A DNA stretch of 12,303 bases from Candidatus Atribacteria bacterium (GTDB taxonomy: Bacteria; Atribacterota; Atribacteria; Atribacterales; Atribacteraceae), in NCBI GenBank assembly GCA_026390275.1, contig JAPLGF010000064.1, positions 1 to 12,303 on the forward strand, in the 5' to 3' direction. Of the stretch, positions 7,399 through 12,303 are shown piece after piece. Within the stretch, counting starts at the first letter, position 1, and the number at the start of each line of letters is the position of its first letter. The translations under genes were made by a program, and so were the position numbers. The notes below the pieces were generated by a model. The model did no database searches. It had not been told where the DNA came from and was given only the letters and a program-made list of their open reading frames with translations.

Positions 7399-7623
7399 TT
7401 AACGTTTTCCCCAGGTACGTGTATTTTTATGACAGGTAGCGCACATAGCAATGAGATTACCCAAATCGTCAGGACCATCAGTTACTTTGTGATGTGCATC
7501 CCACTCGGGGCCGAGCTTATGAGAACATCTTTCAGTGTGATGTGAGCATTCCTTCATAGTACATTCACATTGTCCGTTTGCTCTTTCATAAAGTTTTTGC
7601 CTTGTTTCTTTTGATATGGTCAT
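7399..7623 (-). CDS. Small HNH endonuclease-like protein
   Basis: A stand-alone HNH (beta-beta-alpha metal) nuclease domain of 74 residues. After an N-terminal helix (RQKLYERANGQC) come cysteines at 19, 21, 26 and 33, then the HNH core: WDAHHKV with His44/His45 as the general-base region, Asn56 in DLGNLIAMC, and CATCHK with Cys61, Cys64 and His65. The order matches the HNH pattern Cys-HH-N-H with zinc-binding cysteines, though the first Cys/His group (CECTMKECSHHTERC) is longer than usual. The start is very well supported by AAAGGAGGT 7 nt before ATG 7623. It follows the DUF2188 gene and may cut DNA by itself or serve a mobile or defence function; partners are unknown. Confidence 0.85.
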   Translation of the reverse strand: MTISKETRQKLYERANGQCECTMKECSHHTERCSHKLGPEWDAHHKVTDGPDDLGNLIAMCATCHKNTRTWGKR

Positions 7624-7650
7624 TTTTTAAACCTCCTTTATTAAAATTTT

Positions 7651-7890
7651 TCATCCCTTCGGTGGATACGGATCTCCAACATACGTTCTTTCTTCCTGAA
7701 TCTTCCCATCCTTTTTAAAAATTACTAATTGACTATTCCCCGTCCCTTTCGCTATTTTTCTCCCCACCTGGACTGCCTTATCTTTTGTAGTGGTGGTCTT
7801 AAGTGGTTCTTTACTTCCTTCTTCCCTAACTTCCCACGGCTTCTTTGGATCGTCGCCGTGATGGACCATGATACGTTTACGTTTAGACAT
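7651..7890 (-). CDS. DUF2188-family protein
   Basis: A 79-residue protein of the DUF2188 type, a small beta-alpha-beta domain of unknown function found widely in bacteria and mobile regions. Typical features are 'WEVREEGSKEPLKTTTTKDKA', an alpha-helical 'AVQVGRKIAKGTGNSQLVI', 'FKKDGKIQEERTY' and the near-invariant ending 'GDPYPPKG'. The longer frame to 7932 has no ribosome site, while AAAGGAGA (7901-7908) precedes ATG 7890, so the shorter start is chosen. The N-terminus is basic (MSKRKRIMVHHGD). It stands between a GIY-YIG gene and the HNH gene, all minus strand and closely spaced. Confidence 0.88.
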   Translation of the reverse strand: MSKRKRIMVHHGDDPKKPWEVREEGSKEPLKTTTTKDKAVQVGRKIAKGTGNSQLVIFKKDGKIQEERTYVGDPYPPKG

Positions 7891-7939
7891 TTGTATCCCC
7901 TCTCCTTTGTTATATAAGCAATTATTGATCAAAAAAAAT

Positions 7940-8284
7940 TTATAATTTTATGTTACAAATAGGATTAAATAGGTTAATCAGCTCAGCTTCAATACTTTTT
8001 CTTAATGAATCCGATCTATCAGTCATATCACAATAATAAATATACAATACATCATCCTTACCTGCTATTTGGTTCCAAGATTCATATTTTTCGTGTAACC
8101 TTGGGAATCCCCTATCAGCTAAATTATTTGTTTCTCCTATATATATGGGACCCTCGTATGGTTCACAAGAAGGAGATGTTATACGATGCACATATGTTGC
8201 ATATACACCGGGTAGTGAAAGCGGAATCCATTTTGACAATTCATAAGGACCTTCAAATACATATTTCTCCAATTCTCTACTCAC
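7940..8284 (-). CDS. GIY-YIG nuclease-domain protein (copy 1)
   Basis: A 114-residue protein that is essentially one GIY-YIG domain. The GIY equivalent is GVY (26-28) and the second motif is YIG (48-50), followed by the expected Arg58 in ADRGF, His64, the metal-binding Glu99 in IEAELI, and the closing Asn111 of NPICN. All positions needed for a one-metal GIY-YIG nuclease appear present, and an insertion of about 15 residues (VHRITSPSCEPYEGP) separates the two motifs. The start is GTG 8284 with AAAGGAG and a second GGA upstream. No DNA-binding domain is attached, so specificity must lie in the domain itself or a partner. It is a diverged relative of the copy at 10000-10314, sharing GVYA, YIG, DRGF, ELIN and PICN. 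Confidence 0.85.
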   Translation of the reverse strand: MSRELEKYVFEGPYELSKWIPLSLPGVYATYVHRITSPSCEPYEGPIYIGETNNLADRGFPRLHEKYESWNQIAGKDDVLYIYYCDMTDRSDSLRKSIEAELINLFNPICNIKL

Positions 8285-8430
8285 CTTTATCCTTCTCCTT
8301 TAAAGATAAGAGATTGTCTTAAACAGCTCCCCATTTCTCTTCCTTGGCTTTTTCCTTCTTATCTATCCTTTCTCATTTTAACAATTATCTTCTTCGAAAT
8401 CGTCATTATCCCCCCCAATCCAAATTCCTC
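8285..8430. other. Gap between GIY-YIG copy 1 and the CxxC gene
   Basis: No gene supported. On the minus strand a G-run SD (GGGGGGGAT) precedes a 15-codon frame (MTISKKIIVKMRKDR) whose first residues resemble the start of the HNH protein (MTISKE); it may be a remnant or chance. The strong SD for GIY-YIG copy 1 is at the left end. No terminator is evident. Confidence 0.5.
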
Positions 8431-8595
8431 TCACATTATTCTTTCTTTAAAAGTGAAGTCGGTTACTTCATCATCTTGAGGAAAGACGTCTAAGTATTCA
8501 TTATCCCAAATATCAGCGAATCCGTTTGTTTCATAGCAAAGTTCGCAAGGAAACCCCATTGACTTTTCATCTTTTAATATTGGTCGAGTTTCCAT
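8431..8595 (-). CDS. Small acidic CxxC protein, unknown function
   Basis: A 54-residue acidic protein I cannot assign. It contains one CELC pair at about residues 17-20 and a strongly acidic second half ('DIWDNEYLDVFPQDDEVTDF'). ATG 8595 is preceded by AAAGGAGA (8603-8610), which overlaps the stop codon of the metallo-beta-lactamase-fold gene; the gap between the genes is 14 nt, so they are very likely co-translated. A longer frame to 8715 merely reads that gene out of frame. The single CxxC could bind metal only with a partner, or act in redox. Confidence 0.65.
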   Translation of the reverse strand: METRPILKDEKSMGFPCELCYETNGFADIWDNEYLDVFPQDDEVTDFTFKERIM

Positions 8596-8602
8596 GAGGA
8601 AA

Positions 8603-8610
8603 TCTCCTTT
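8603..8610 (-). promoter_or_regulatory. SD sequence joining the MBL-fold gene and the CxxC gene
   Basis: TAAAAGGAGA on the minus strand combines the stop codon of the metallo-beta-lactamase gene with the SD of the next gene. It decides ATG 8595 as start over the longer frame. Confidence 0.7.
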
Positions 8611-9669
8611 TACGGCTGGCATACCTTGCATGGTCTTCTCCCGGAGTTTATAGCCTCGTCTCTTGTACGGAAAAGAATGAGATTTTTCGGTTTGATCCTG
8701 TTCACATAGTGGCAAGAAATATAGTGGAATACATCTGAGTTCACTGAAGTCGCATATTTGTATTCTGTATTATCGGCATTTGTGTCAGTTTGTATTATCG
8801 ATTGTTCCTGTTGGATCTGCTTCTCTGGCGGTCCCCGTGCCTCTCCCACCTCCGGTATCACCTTATAGGTATTCCCATTCGTTTCAACCAATATCGTTCC
8901 ATTCAGATCAGTTCTATAAATCTGAACCCCAGCATTGAGAAGAGCATCAATCGTCTCTTGATGAGGATGTCCATAACTGTTGCCTTTTTCGCAGAAAATC
9001 ACCGCAATTTGAGGACTTACCGCCTGGATAAAATTAACGGTGGTCTCAGTCGATGATCCATGGTGGGGAACTTTCAGGATATCGACATCCAGCTGGTCTT
9101 TAGCGATTCTTACGAGCTGATTCTCTCGTTCCTTCTCGATATCCCCGGGGGAAGAGGATTGACACCTTCCCAAAATCTAACCTGACCACAGCCGAATTAT
9201 TATTTAGCTCCGATTCTGTAATCAGCGGATCCGCCGGCGGAAGGATAGAGAAGAGCAGGGGACCGAGTGATATTTTCCGAGCTGTAGCCTGATAATACTT
9301 GATGTTATTCCTTTTAAGGGAAAGAAGAAGGTTCTCGTAGGTTTTGGTCGTATGCGGGATCCCAGAATCAATAAATGCCCTGGGCTTATAAATATCGATA
9401 ACCTTATCCATTCCTGCGGTGTGATCAGCGTGAGGGTGGGAGGCGATGAGAAGGTCGATGTGGGAGATTTTCAGTTCCTTTAACTTTTGGAGGATCAGGT
9501 TCTCATCCGGCCCGGAGTCGATCATCACCACCTCGCCGGTGGAGGATATCATCAATGTAGAATCACCCTGGCCGACATCGAGGAAGTAGACCTTGAGAGT
9601 GCCGGCGAAGAGAACACCGGTGAAGAGAAGGAAGAAGAGAAGGGTAACAAAAAATAGGTATTTCTTCAT
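8610..9669 (-). CDS. Secreted ComEC/Rec2-type metallo-beta-lactamase-fold protein with Ada-like C-terminus, interrupted by a +1 frameshift
   Basis: Two frames together encode about 352 residues. Frame 1 runs from ATG 9669: signal peptide (residues 1-22, likely cut at LFA/GT), 'KVYFLDVGQGDSTLM' and metal motif HPHADH (78-83), to 'GKVSILFP' (about 174). There the catalytic GD of the expected 'LF(T/P)GDIEKE' lies in the next frame, which continues 'GDIEKERENQLV', 'DILKVPHHGSST', 'YGHPHQETIDALLNAGVQI' and ends at 8610. The slip site is CCCCCGGGG (9143-9151); one base fewer restores the protein. The C-terminus ('VFHYISCHYVNRI...INSGRRPCKVC') resembles the Ada-type zinc-binding module appended to many such proteins. 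Such enzymes relate to the nuclease-like domain of ComEC. It overlaps the DUF3006 gene by ATGA. A real mutation, an assembly error and programmed shifting are all possible. Confidence 0.88.
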
Positions 9670-9902
9670 AACTGTATATCCCCGCCTTTATCATTATTCT
9701 TGAGGTCATCGATCAACCCCTGAATATCCTTGATCCTTTCTTCCGTGGCTTCTCGATCGATATCAATATCAAACTTCAACACATCGCCCTCTTTTACGCC
9801 TTCTGGGAGGAGGTTAAGGGGGAAGTTGAAGGTTATCCCGTCTGGGGTTTCGAGGACAGCCCAGGGAGGTCCGAGACGGTCGAGGGTTAATAATTCATCC
9901 AA
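9666..9902 (-). CDS. DUF3006-family protein
   Basis: A 78-residue small beta-rich protein of the DUF3006 type ('LDRLGPPWAVLETPDGITFN', 'LLPEGVKEGDVLKFDIDIDR', then a charged helix 'EATEERIKDIQGLIDDLK'). In many Firmicutes this family is encoded beside a secreted ComEC-like metallo-beta-lactamase protein, exactly as here, so a joint function or assembly with it is likely; its activity is unknown. The start is TTG 9902 with AAGGAGGT (9911-9918) 8 nt upstream. The stop overlaps the next start (ATGA, 9666-9669), indicating coupled translation. No signal peptide, so it should stay in the cytoplasm unlike its partner. Confidence 0.9.
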   Translation of the reverse strand: MDELLTLDRLGPPWAVLETPDGITFNFPLNLLPEGVKEGDVLKFDIDIDREATEERIKDIQGLIDDLKNNDKGGDIQL

Positions 9903-9972
9903 ATAACATTACCTCCTTGTTTGTTATTTATTATCAAAACAACCCCAATTTCTCATCCCCATCCTTTTTTGT

Positions 9973-9987
9973 AAAGTCGTGCAAGGT
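9973..9987 (+). repeat. Left arm of 15-bp inverted repeat around GIY-YIG copy 2
   Basis: AAAGTCGTGCAAGGT, a perfect reverse complement of 10348-10362. The arm lies 12 nt downstream of the gene's stop codon. Confidence 0.9.
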
Positions 9988-9991
9988 ATAT

Positions 9992-10012
9992 TTTATTCTT
10001 TATTCTTTATTG
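9992..10012 (+). repeat. Tandem 7-bp repeat TTTATTC (about 3 units)
   Basis: Two exact TTTATTC units and a third ending in G run across the stop codon of GIY-YIG copy 2, so slippage here could change the last codons of that gene. Confidence 0.8.
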
Positions 10013-10314
10013 CAAATTGGATCTAATTTATTTATTAACTCACTTTCAATTTTTTTACGATCTGATCCCGTTGAATCAGGCATAAGATGAACAGAAATAT
10101 ATAATTTATCTTCACTGCCACCTGCTTGCCTAATCCAACAATTGTAACGATGGTGATTTCTAAAAAAACCACGATCAGAAAGATTGCCTGATTGACCGAT
10201 ATAAATCTTGGTGTTATTAGCCAAAATTGCATAGACGCCAGCTTTATTTGGAGGCGTCCAATCGGCAAATTTTTCTGGGTCGGTAAATTCATAACCATCA
10301 ATTTTAATCGACAA
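10000..10314 (-). CDS. GIY-YIG nuclease-domain protein (copy 2), inside an inverted repeat
   Basis: A 104-residue protein made of a single GIY-YIG domain. Motifs: GVY (26-28), YIG (38-40), Arg48 in SDRGF, paired His54/His55, Glu90 in IESELI and Asn102 in DPICN. The two motifs are only about 9 residues apart, as in compact family members. The longer frame to GTG 10356 has no ribosome site, while AAAAGGAGGG (10321-10330) lies 6 nt before TTG 10314, so that start is chosen. It is related to copy 1 (7940-8284) but clearly diverged, with a different N-terminus ('IKIDGYEFTDPEKFADW'). A perfect 15-bp inverted repeat (9973-9987 and 10348-10362) brackets the gene, suggesting a discrete cassette. The AT-rich flanks hold only micro-ORFs. 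Confidence 0.85.
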   Translation of the reverse strand: MSIKIDGYEFTDPEKFADWTPPNKAGVYAILANNTKIYIGQSGNLSDRGFFRNHHRYNCWIRQAGGSEDKLYISVHLMPDSTGSDRKKIESELINKLDPICNKE

Positions 10315-10347
10315 TTTAATCCCTCCTTTTACTTGCTTTTCTAAAGC

Positions 10348-10362
10348 ACCTTGCACGACTTT
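10348..10362 (-). repeat. Right arm of 15-bp inverted repeat around GIY-YIG copy 2
   Basis: ACCTTGCACGACTTT on the plus strand, the perfect reverse complement of the left arm. It lies 34 nt upstream of the TTG start. Confidence 0.9.
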
Positions 10363-10386
10363 TAATCCAAATATTCTAATAATTGA

Positions 10387-10467
10387 TTATTTATTCTTTT
10401 TTGAACTAAGATTATTATCAGGGTCATCAGGTTTAGTTCTATAATATGAGTAAACCCTTCTTAGCAT
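10387..10467 (-). CDS. Possible 26-residue peptide
   Basis: A short frame (MLRRVYSYYRTKPDDPDNNL and six more) with a purine-rich GGGGGGAG about 10 nt before ATG 10467. The same frame is open for 14 further codons upstream (including VIHIGGRKVS), without an upstream ATG. It may be a real small peptide or the 3' remnant of a larger gene. No family recognised. Confidence 0.3.
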   Translation of the reverse strand: MLRRVYSYYRTKPDDPDNNLSSKKNK

Positions 10468-10639
10468 GCTAACTTTTCTCCCCCCAATATGAATTACTGA
10501 AATGGTCTATATTTCTTTTTCCTCCTTGCAAAATTAAATACCAATATAAATCAACATTGACCCTCCGTTCTGATTTTAAATGATTTATTCTCCTTTACTT
10601 TTAGAGACTAATAGATTCGGAAAGAAGAGATCATCTTCC

Positions 10640-10750
10640 CTACAATTCTATCGCAGTTGTTGTGGTTGATTGTTTTAGGCGGGTAGGTGGTGTTATCAGA
10701 GCATAAAATAATAGTGCTGTCGTCAACATGAAAATGATGGCGAGTTTCAT
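10640..10750 (-). CDS. Possible 36-residue single-pass membrane peptide
   Basis: ATG 10750, three bases after the SecB-like gene stop, opens a 36-residue frame: MKLAIIFMLTTALLFYALI followed by a short polar tail (TPPTRLKQSTTTTAIEL). The first half could be one membrane helix or a signal anchor, giving the look of a small hydrophobic toxin or regulator. Its position directly after the toxin-antitoxin-chaperone operon would allow translation by re-initiation, but the ribosome site is weak. A competing 75-codon frame (10608-10835) overlaps it, so at most one is real. Function unknown. Confidence 0.35.
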   Translation of the reverse strand: MKLAIIFMLTTALLFYALITPPTRLKQSTTTTAIEL

Positions 10751-10753
10751 GGA

Positions 10754-11179
10754 TTATTTCATCATTTTTAATGTTATCGGTCTCATTCCAACCTTTGTAC
10801 ACGCAGTATGAAAATCTTCCCTTAGGAATGGCCATGCAAATTTAGGTATTTGATATTCAAGAAAGAACTTTTTTGCTTCAGCGGTTTCTAAAGATTTATT
10901 TAACATTTCAAGCGATAGAATGTCGAATATCAGTTTATATTCAATCTGAAAACTCATTATTTTTTCTTCATTCTGTTCAATTGTAATTTTAAATGATATA
11001 TGTTCAGCTATTTTGTTTTGATTAATTTCGGGTTCAGATATTTTTTTACCTAAATCAATTACTATGTCACCGTTTTCTGGCATTTTTTCAATCTTATAAG
11101 CTATTTTCGAAATGAATATATCATCGAGCTCAATACTATGTAAGATATTTTTGAATTGCAGAGATATTTCTTCGCTCAT
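10754..11179 (-). CDS. SecB-like chaperone of a toxin-antitoxin-chaperone operon
   Basis: A 141-residue SecB-fold protein. In tripartite TAC systems, such as the HigB1-HigA1-Rv1957 set of Mycobacterium tuberculosis, a SecB-like chaperone binds the antitoxin's C-terminal addiction segment and protects it from proteolysis. Sequence support is the C-terminal SecB signature: 'FFLEYQIPKFAWPFLREDFH' (about 106-125) followed by 'TKVGMRPITL', matching the F-x-x-P-x-L-R and G-x-P-P-L elements of SecB; the earlier part alternates strands ('AEHISFKITI', 'FQIEYKLIFDI') as expected. The start at ATG 11179 overlaps the antitoxin stop as ATGA; an in-frame ATG at 11188 is possible but less favoured. Third gene of the operon, so toxin, antitoxin and chaperone are translationally coupled. 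Overall similarity to SecB is faint outside the C-terminus. Confidence 0.8.
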   Translation of the reverse strand: MSEEISLQFKNILHSIELDDIFISKIAYKIEKMPENGDIVIDLGKKISEPEINQNKIAEHISFKITIEQNEEKIMSFQIEYKLIFDILSLEMLNKSLETAEAKKFFLEYQIPKFAWPFLREDFHTACTKVGMRPITLKMMK

Positions 11180-11718
11180 GCTGCGCATTCCATATTATTA
11201 TCATGTGTCAGTAAATTGGTTGCGTATTCCTCTTCATTGTTTTCAATGATTAAATTTTCTTTTATTGGTTTTTCATAGAATTTCATTTGTTCTTTTTCTT
11301 GTTTTATCATGGTGTATTGAAGGTCTTTGAGTTTTTGAGTAAGCAGATCCTCAATTAGGTCTTCTGTAGGCATTTCTTTTTCTTTAGCGCATTTATCTAC
11401 GATAGGTCTTAATTCCTTGGGAACAACAAAAGCATAATCGCCGTTTGTTGTTATTGATAAACGTCCACCAAGAGCCTTGGACAATCTGGTAAGGAAATTA
11501 TATCCTGGTAATTGTCCTAAACTTTCAAAGCGCGATATTGCTTCTTGTTTGGTTCCCATTCGTTTTGCCAATTCTTCTTGGGAAATGTTTTGATTTAGCC
11601 TTTCTTCTTCCACCTCCAAAACTAAACGTGTTAAAGCTCTGTAATATTCAAGCTGGGGAGCGACAGTTGGATCTTTTTCTAAATTATCAAAAAACTCTTT
11701 TAAAGTTTTCTCCTTCAC
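11176..11718 (-). CDS. higA: XRE/HigA-type antitoxin with long C-terminal extension
   Basis: A 180-residue antitoxin. An N-terminal helix region (1-40) leads into a helix-turn-helix (about 41-77): 'QNISQEELAKRMGTKQEAIS' with recognition helix 'TKQEAISRFE' and closing 'NFLTRLSKALGGRLSI'. After residue 95 come a linker and a charged tail (about 130-180, 'KEQMKFYEKPIKENLIIENN...'), longer than a plain HigA and in the place where chaperone-dependent antitoxins carry the chaperone-addiction segment. The start is GTG 11718, with AAAAGGGGGT (11725-11734) 6 nt upstream, overlapping the toxin stop as GTGA. It should bind the palindrome at 12124-12145 and repress its own operon. Coupled downstream to the SecB-like gene by ATGA. 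Confidence 0.9.
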   Translation of the reverse strand: MKEKTLKEFFDNLEKDPTVAPQLEYYRALTRLVLEVEEERLNQNISQEELAKRMGTKQEAISRFESLGQLPGYNFLTRLSKALGGRLSITTNGDYAFVVPKELRPIVDKCAKEKEMPTEDLIEDLLTQKLKDLQYTMIKQEKEQMKFYEKPIKENLIIENNEEEYATNLLTHDNNMECAA

Positions 11719-12107
11719 GAATTGACCCCCTTTTCCCATTTTCTATATTGAATCAATCTTTTCCTATCTGCCCCGGTTTTTGATTGTCTTCCTGTCTTTA
11801 CTTCACAATCAAGCAAAACAATTTTATCCTTCTCAATGCTAGAGAAAATAAAATATATTCTGAGAACAGCTCTTTTTGATTGTTTTGGAAATCGAAATTC
11901 CCATAATTCATCTCCTAAATTCGATATGTGTTCTGTTTCACAATAGGTTTCAAATTGTTCTCTTCCTGGATCCCTTTCCAGTTTTTTTGTGGCGTCTTTA
12001 AATAGTTGTACATACTGTGGATAATCCCTGGATATATCACTCAACTCGTTTTCAACATAGTTTTTGGCCTCTGGATAAATGTCGGAAGGGTAGAAAACTA
12101 TCTTCAT
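11715..12107 (-). CDS. higB: HigB/RelE-family toxin
   Basis: A 130-residue toxin of the RelE/ParE superfamily (HigB, Gp49-like group), expected to cleave mRNA at the ribosome. Visible pattern: N-terminal strand 'MKIVFYPSD', a long helical part, 'ISNLGDELWEFRFP' (the G-x-L-W/Y-E-x-R signature, about residues 61-74), basic strands 'SKRAVLRIYFIFSS' and 'KIVLLDCEVKTG', and a basic C-terminal helix 'ADRKRLIQYRKWEK'. Toxin-first order is typical of higBA and unlike most type II pairs. ATG 12107 has no SD and lies only 14 nt after the -10 box, so the message is nearly leaderless. The stop overlaps the antitoxin start (GTGA). Confidence 0.85.
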   Translation of the reverse strand: MKIVFYPSDIYPEAKNYVENELSDISRDYPQYVQLFKDATKKLERDPGREQFETYCETEHISNLGDELWEFRFPKQSKRAVLRIYFIFSSIEKDKIVLLDCEVKTGRQSKTGADRKRLIQYRKWEKGVNS

Positions 12108-12121
12108 TTATTGGTAGGTCG

Positions 12122-12150
12122 ATAATATAACATAGACGTTATATTGTCAA
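12122..12150 (-). promoter_or_regulatory. Promoter of the higB-higA-secB operon
   Basis: On the minus strand a consensus TTGACA (12145-12150), 17-nt spacer and TATTAT (12122-12127) precede higB by 14 nt. Transcription should start about 7 nt before the ATG, leaving almost no leader. Confidence 0.85.
12124..12145 (-). promoter_or_regulatory. Palindromic operator in the higB promoter
   Basis: A perfect inverted repeat AATATAAC-N6-GTTATATT covers the spacer and touches both -10 and -35 boxes. Occupancy by the HigA-type antitoxin or toxin-antitoxin complex would block RNA polymerase, the usual conditional autoregulation. Confidence 0.8.
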
Positions 12151-12167
12151 TCAGGTGTAAAAAATTA

Positions 12168-12190
12168 GGTTCTACCGGGATTTCTATGGG
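12168..12190. repeat. Probable terminal inverted repeat of an ISL3-family element
   Basis: GGTTCTACCGGGATTTCTAT begins just beyond the transposase stop side and runs toward it, in the position and with the general look (GG-T-CT...CCGGG) of an ISL3-family end. The other end is outside the window, so the repeat cannot be paired here. Confidence 0.5.
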
Positions 12191-12303
12191 TACAGATTTA
12201 ATCCACCACAATGAAAGAGAATCGCAATCCGGTAATTCTGAAAGTTCCGGAATCCCCGAGCTGCTGATTTAATCTGTTGGATCTTACTGTTGATCCCTTC
12301 CGC
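12184..12303 (-). CDS. ISL3-family transposase, C-terminal 39 residues only
   Basis: The frame is open from the right edge to TAG at 12184-12186. Its sequence 'AEGINSKIQQIKSAARGFRN' followed by 'FQNYRIAILFHCGG' matches the conserved C-terminus of ISL3 (IS204/IS1001/IS1096/IS1165) transposases, where 'N-x-KIQ-x-IK-x-x-A-x-GFRNFxNYR' precedes a short tail. The rest lies outside the window. The insertion ends about 18 nt before the -35 box of higB. Whether the element is intact cannot be judged from this fragment. Confidence 0.8.
   Translation of the reverse strand, partial: AEGINSKIQQIKSAARGFRNFQNYRIAILFHCGGLNLYP

Larger units (their letters stand above)
10315..10607. other. AT-rich gap with several orphan ribosome sites
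   Basis: Besides the right inverted-repeat arm and the possible 26-residue peptide, the minus strand shows successive SD-like sites at about 10585-10592 (AAAGGAGA), 10550-10556 (CGGAGGG, before an ATG with only 7 codons), 10522-10530 (GCAAGGAGG) and 10484-10491 (GGGGGGAG). None but the last opens a frame of note. The pattern fits decayed genes or a leader region. No terminator or RNA recognised. Confidence 0.45.

Noticed and set aside
10608..10835. 75-codon minus-strand frame downstream of the SecB-like gene
   Set aside because: It overlaps the conserved C-terminus of the SecB-like gene by about 80 bp in another frame and lacks an SD; the 36-residue frame is the better, still weak, candidate.
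1..12303. CRISPR array or riboswitch
   Set aside because: No regularly spaced repeats and no recognisable riboswitch core were seen by eye on either strand.

Overview
The window looks like a piece of bacterial chromosome in two parts. The left part (about 1-5515) is ordinary core genome of moderate GC. The right part (about 5516-12303) is an accessory island beginning at a tRNA gene. Gene starts use very strong Shine-Dalgarno (SD) sequences with frequent TTG and GTG codons, and both tRNAs encode CCA. This suits a low-to-moderate-GC anaerobe of Firmicutes, Thermotogota or Atribacterota type, but the sequence alone does not fix the phylum. Every protein gene lies on the minus strand, so transcription runs right to left; only tRNA-Leu is on the plus strand.

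Core part, in transcription order: comM (Mg-chelatase-like AAA+ ATPase), dprA one base later (recombination mediator for incoming DNA), tRNA-Pro(GGG) with a promoter that overlaps the dprA stop codon, an SDR-family NAD(P)-dependent dehydrogenase, and a secreted solute-binding protein of a sugar-type ABC transporter that runs off the left edge. The last two probably form a sugar uptake and oxidation unit.

Island part, in transcription order: the 3' end of an ISL3-family transposase entering from the right edge; a tripartite toxin-antitoxin-chaperone operon (HigB-like toxin, XRE antitoxin with a long C-terminal tail, SecB-like chaperone) with a consensus promoter and a perfect palindromic operator; a possible 36-residue membrane peptide; a GIY-YIG domain gene bracketed by a perfect 15-bp inverted repeat; a DUF3006 gene coupled to a secreted metallo-beta-lactamase-fold protein that needs a +1 shift; a 54-residue CxxC protein; a second GIY-YIG gene; a DUF2188 gene; a small HNH nuclease; an unknown 99-residue protein; hicA-hicB; and a serine recombinase broken by deletions, whose last codons lie inside the 3' end of tRNA-Leu(GAG).

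The island therefore resembles a decaying integrative element inserted at tRNA-Leu, held by two toxin-antitoxin modules and carrying several very small nuclease genes. The best leads are the toxin-antitoxin-chaperone operon, the inverted-repeat-bracketed GIY-YIG gene, the CCC-C frameshift in the metallo-beta-lactamase gene, the compact HNH/DUF2188/GIY-YIG cluster, and the tRNA-embedded recombinase end.
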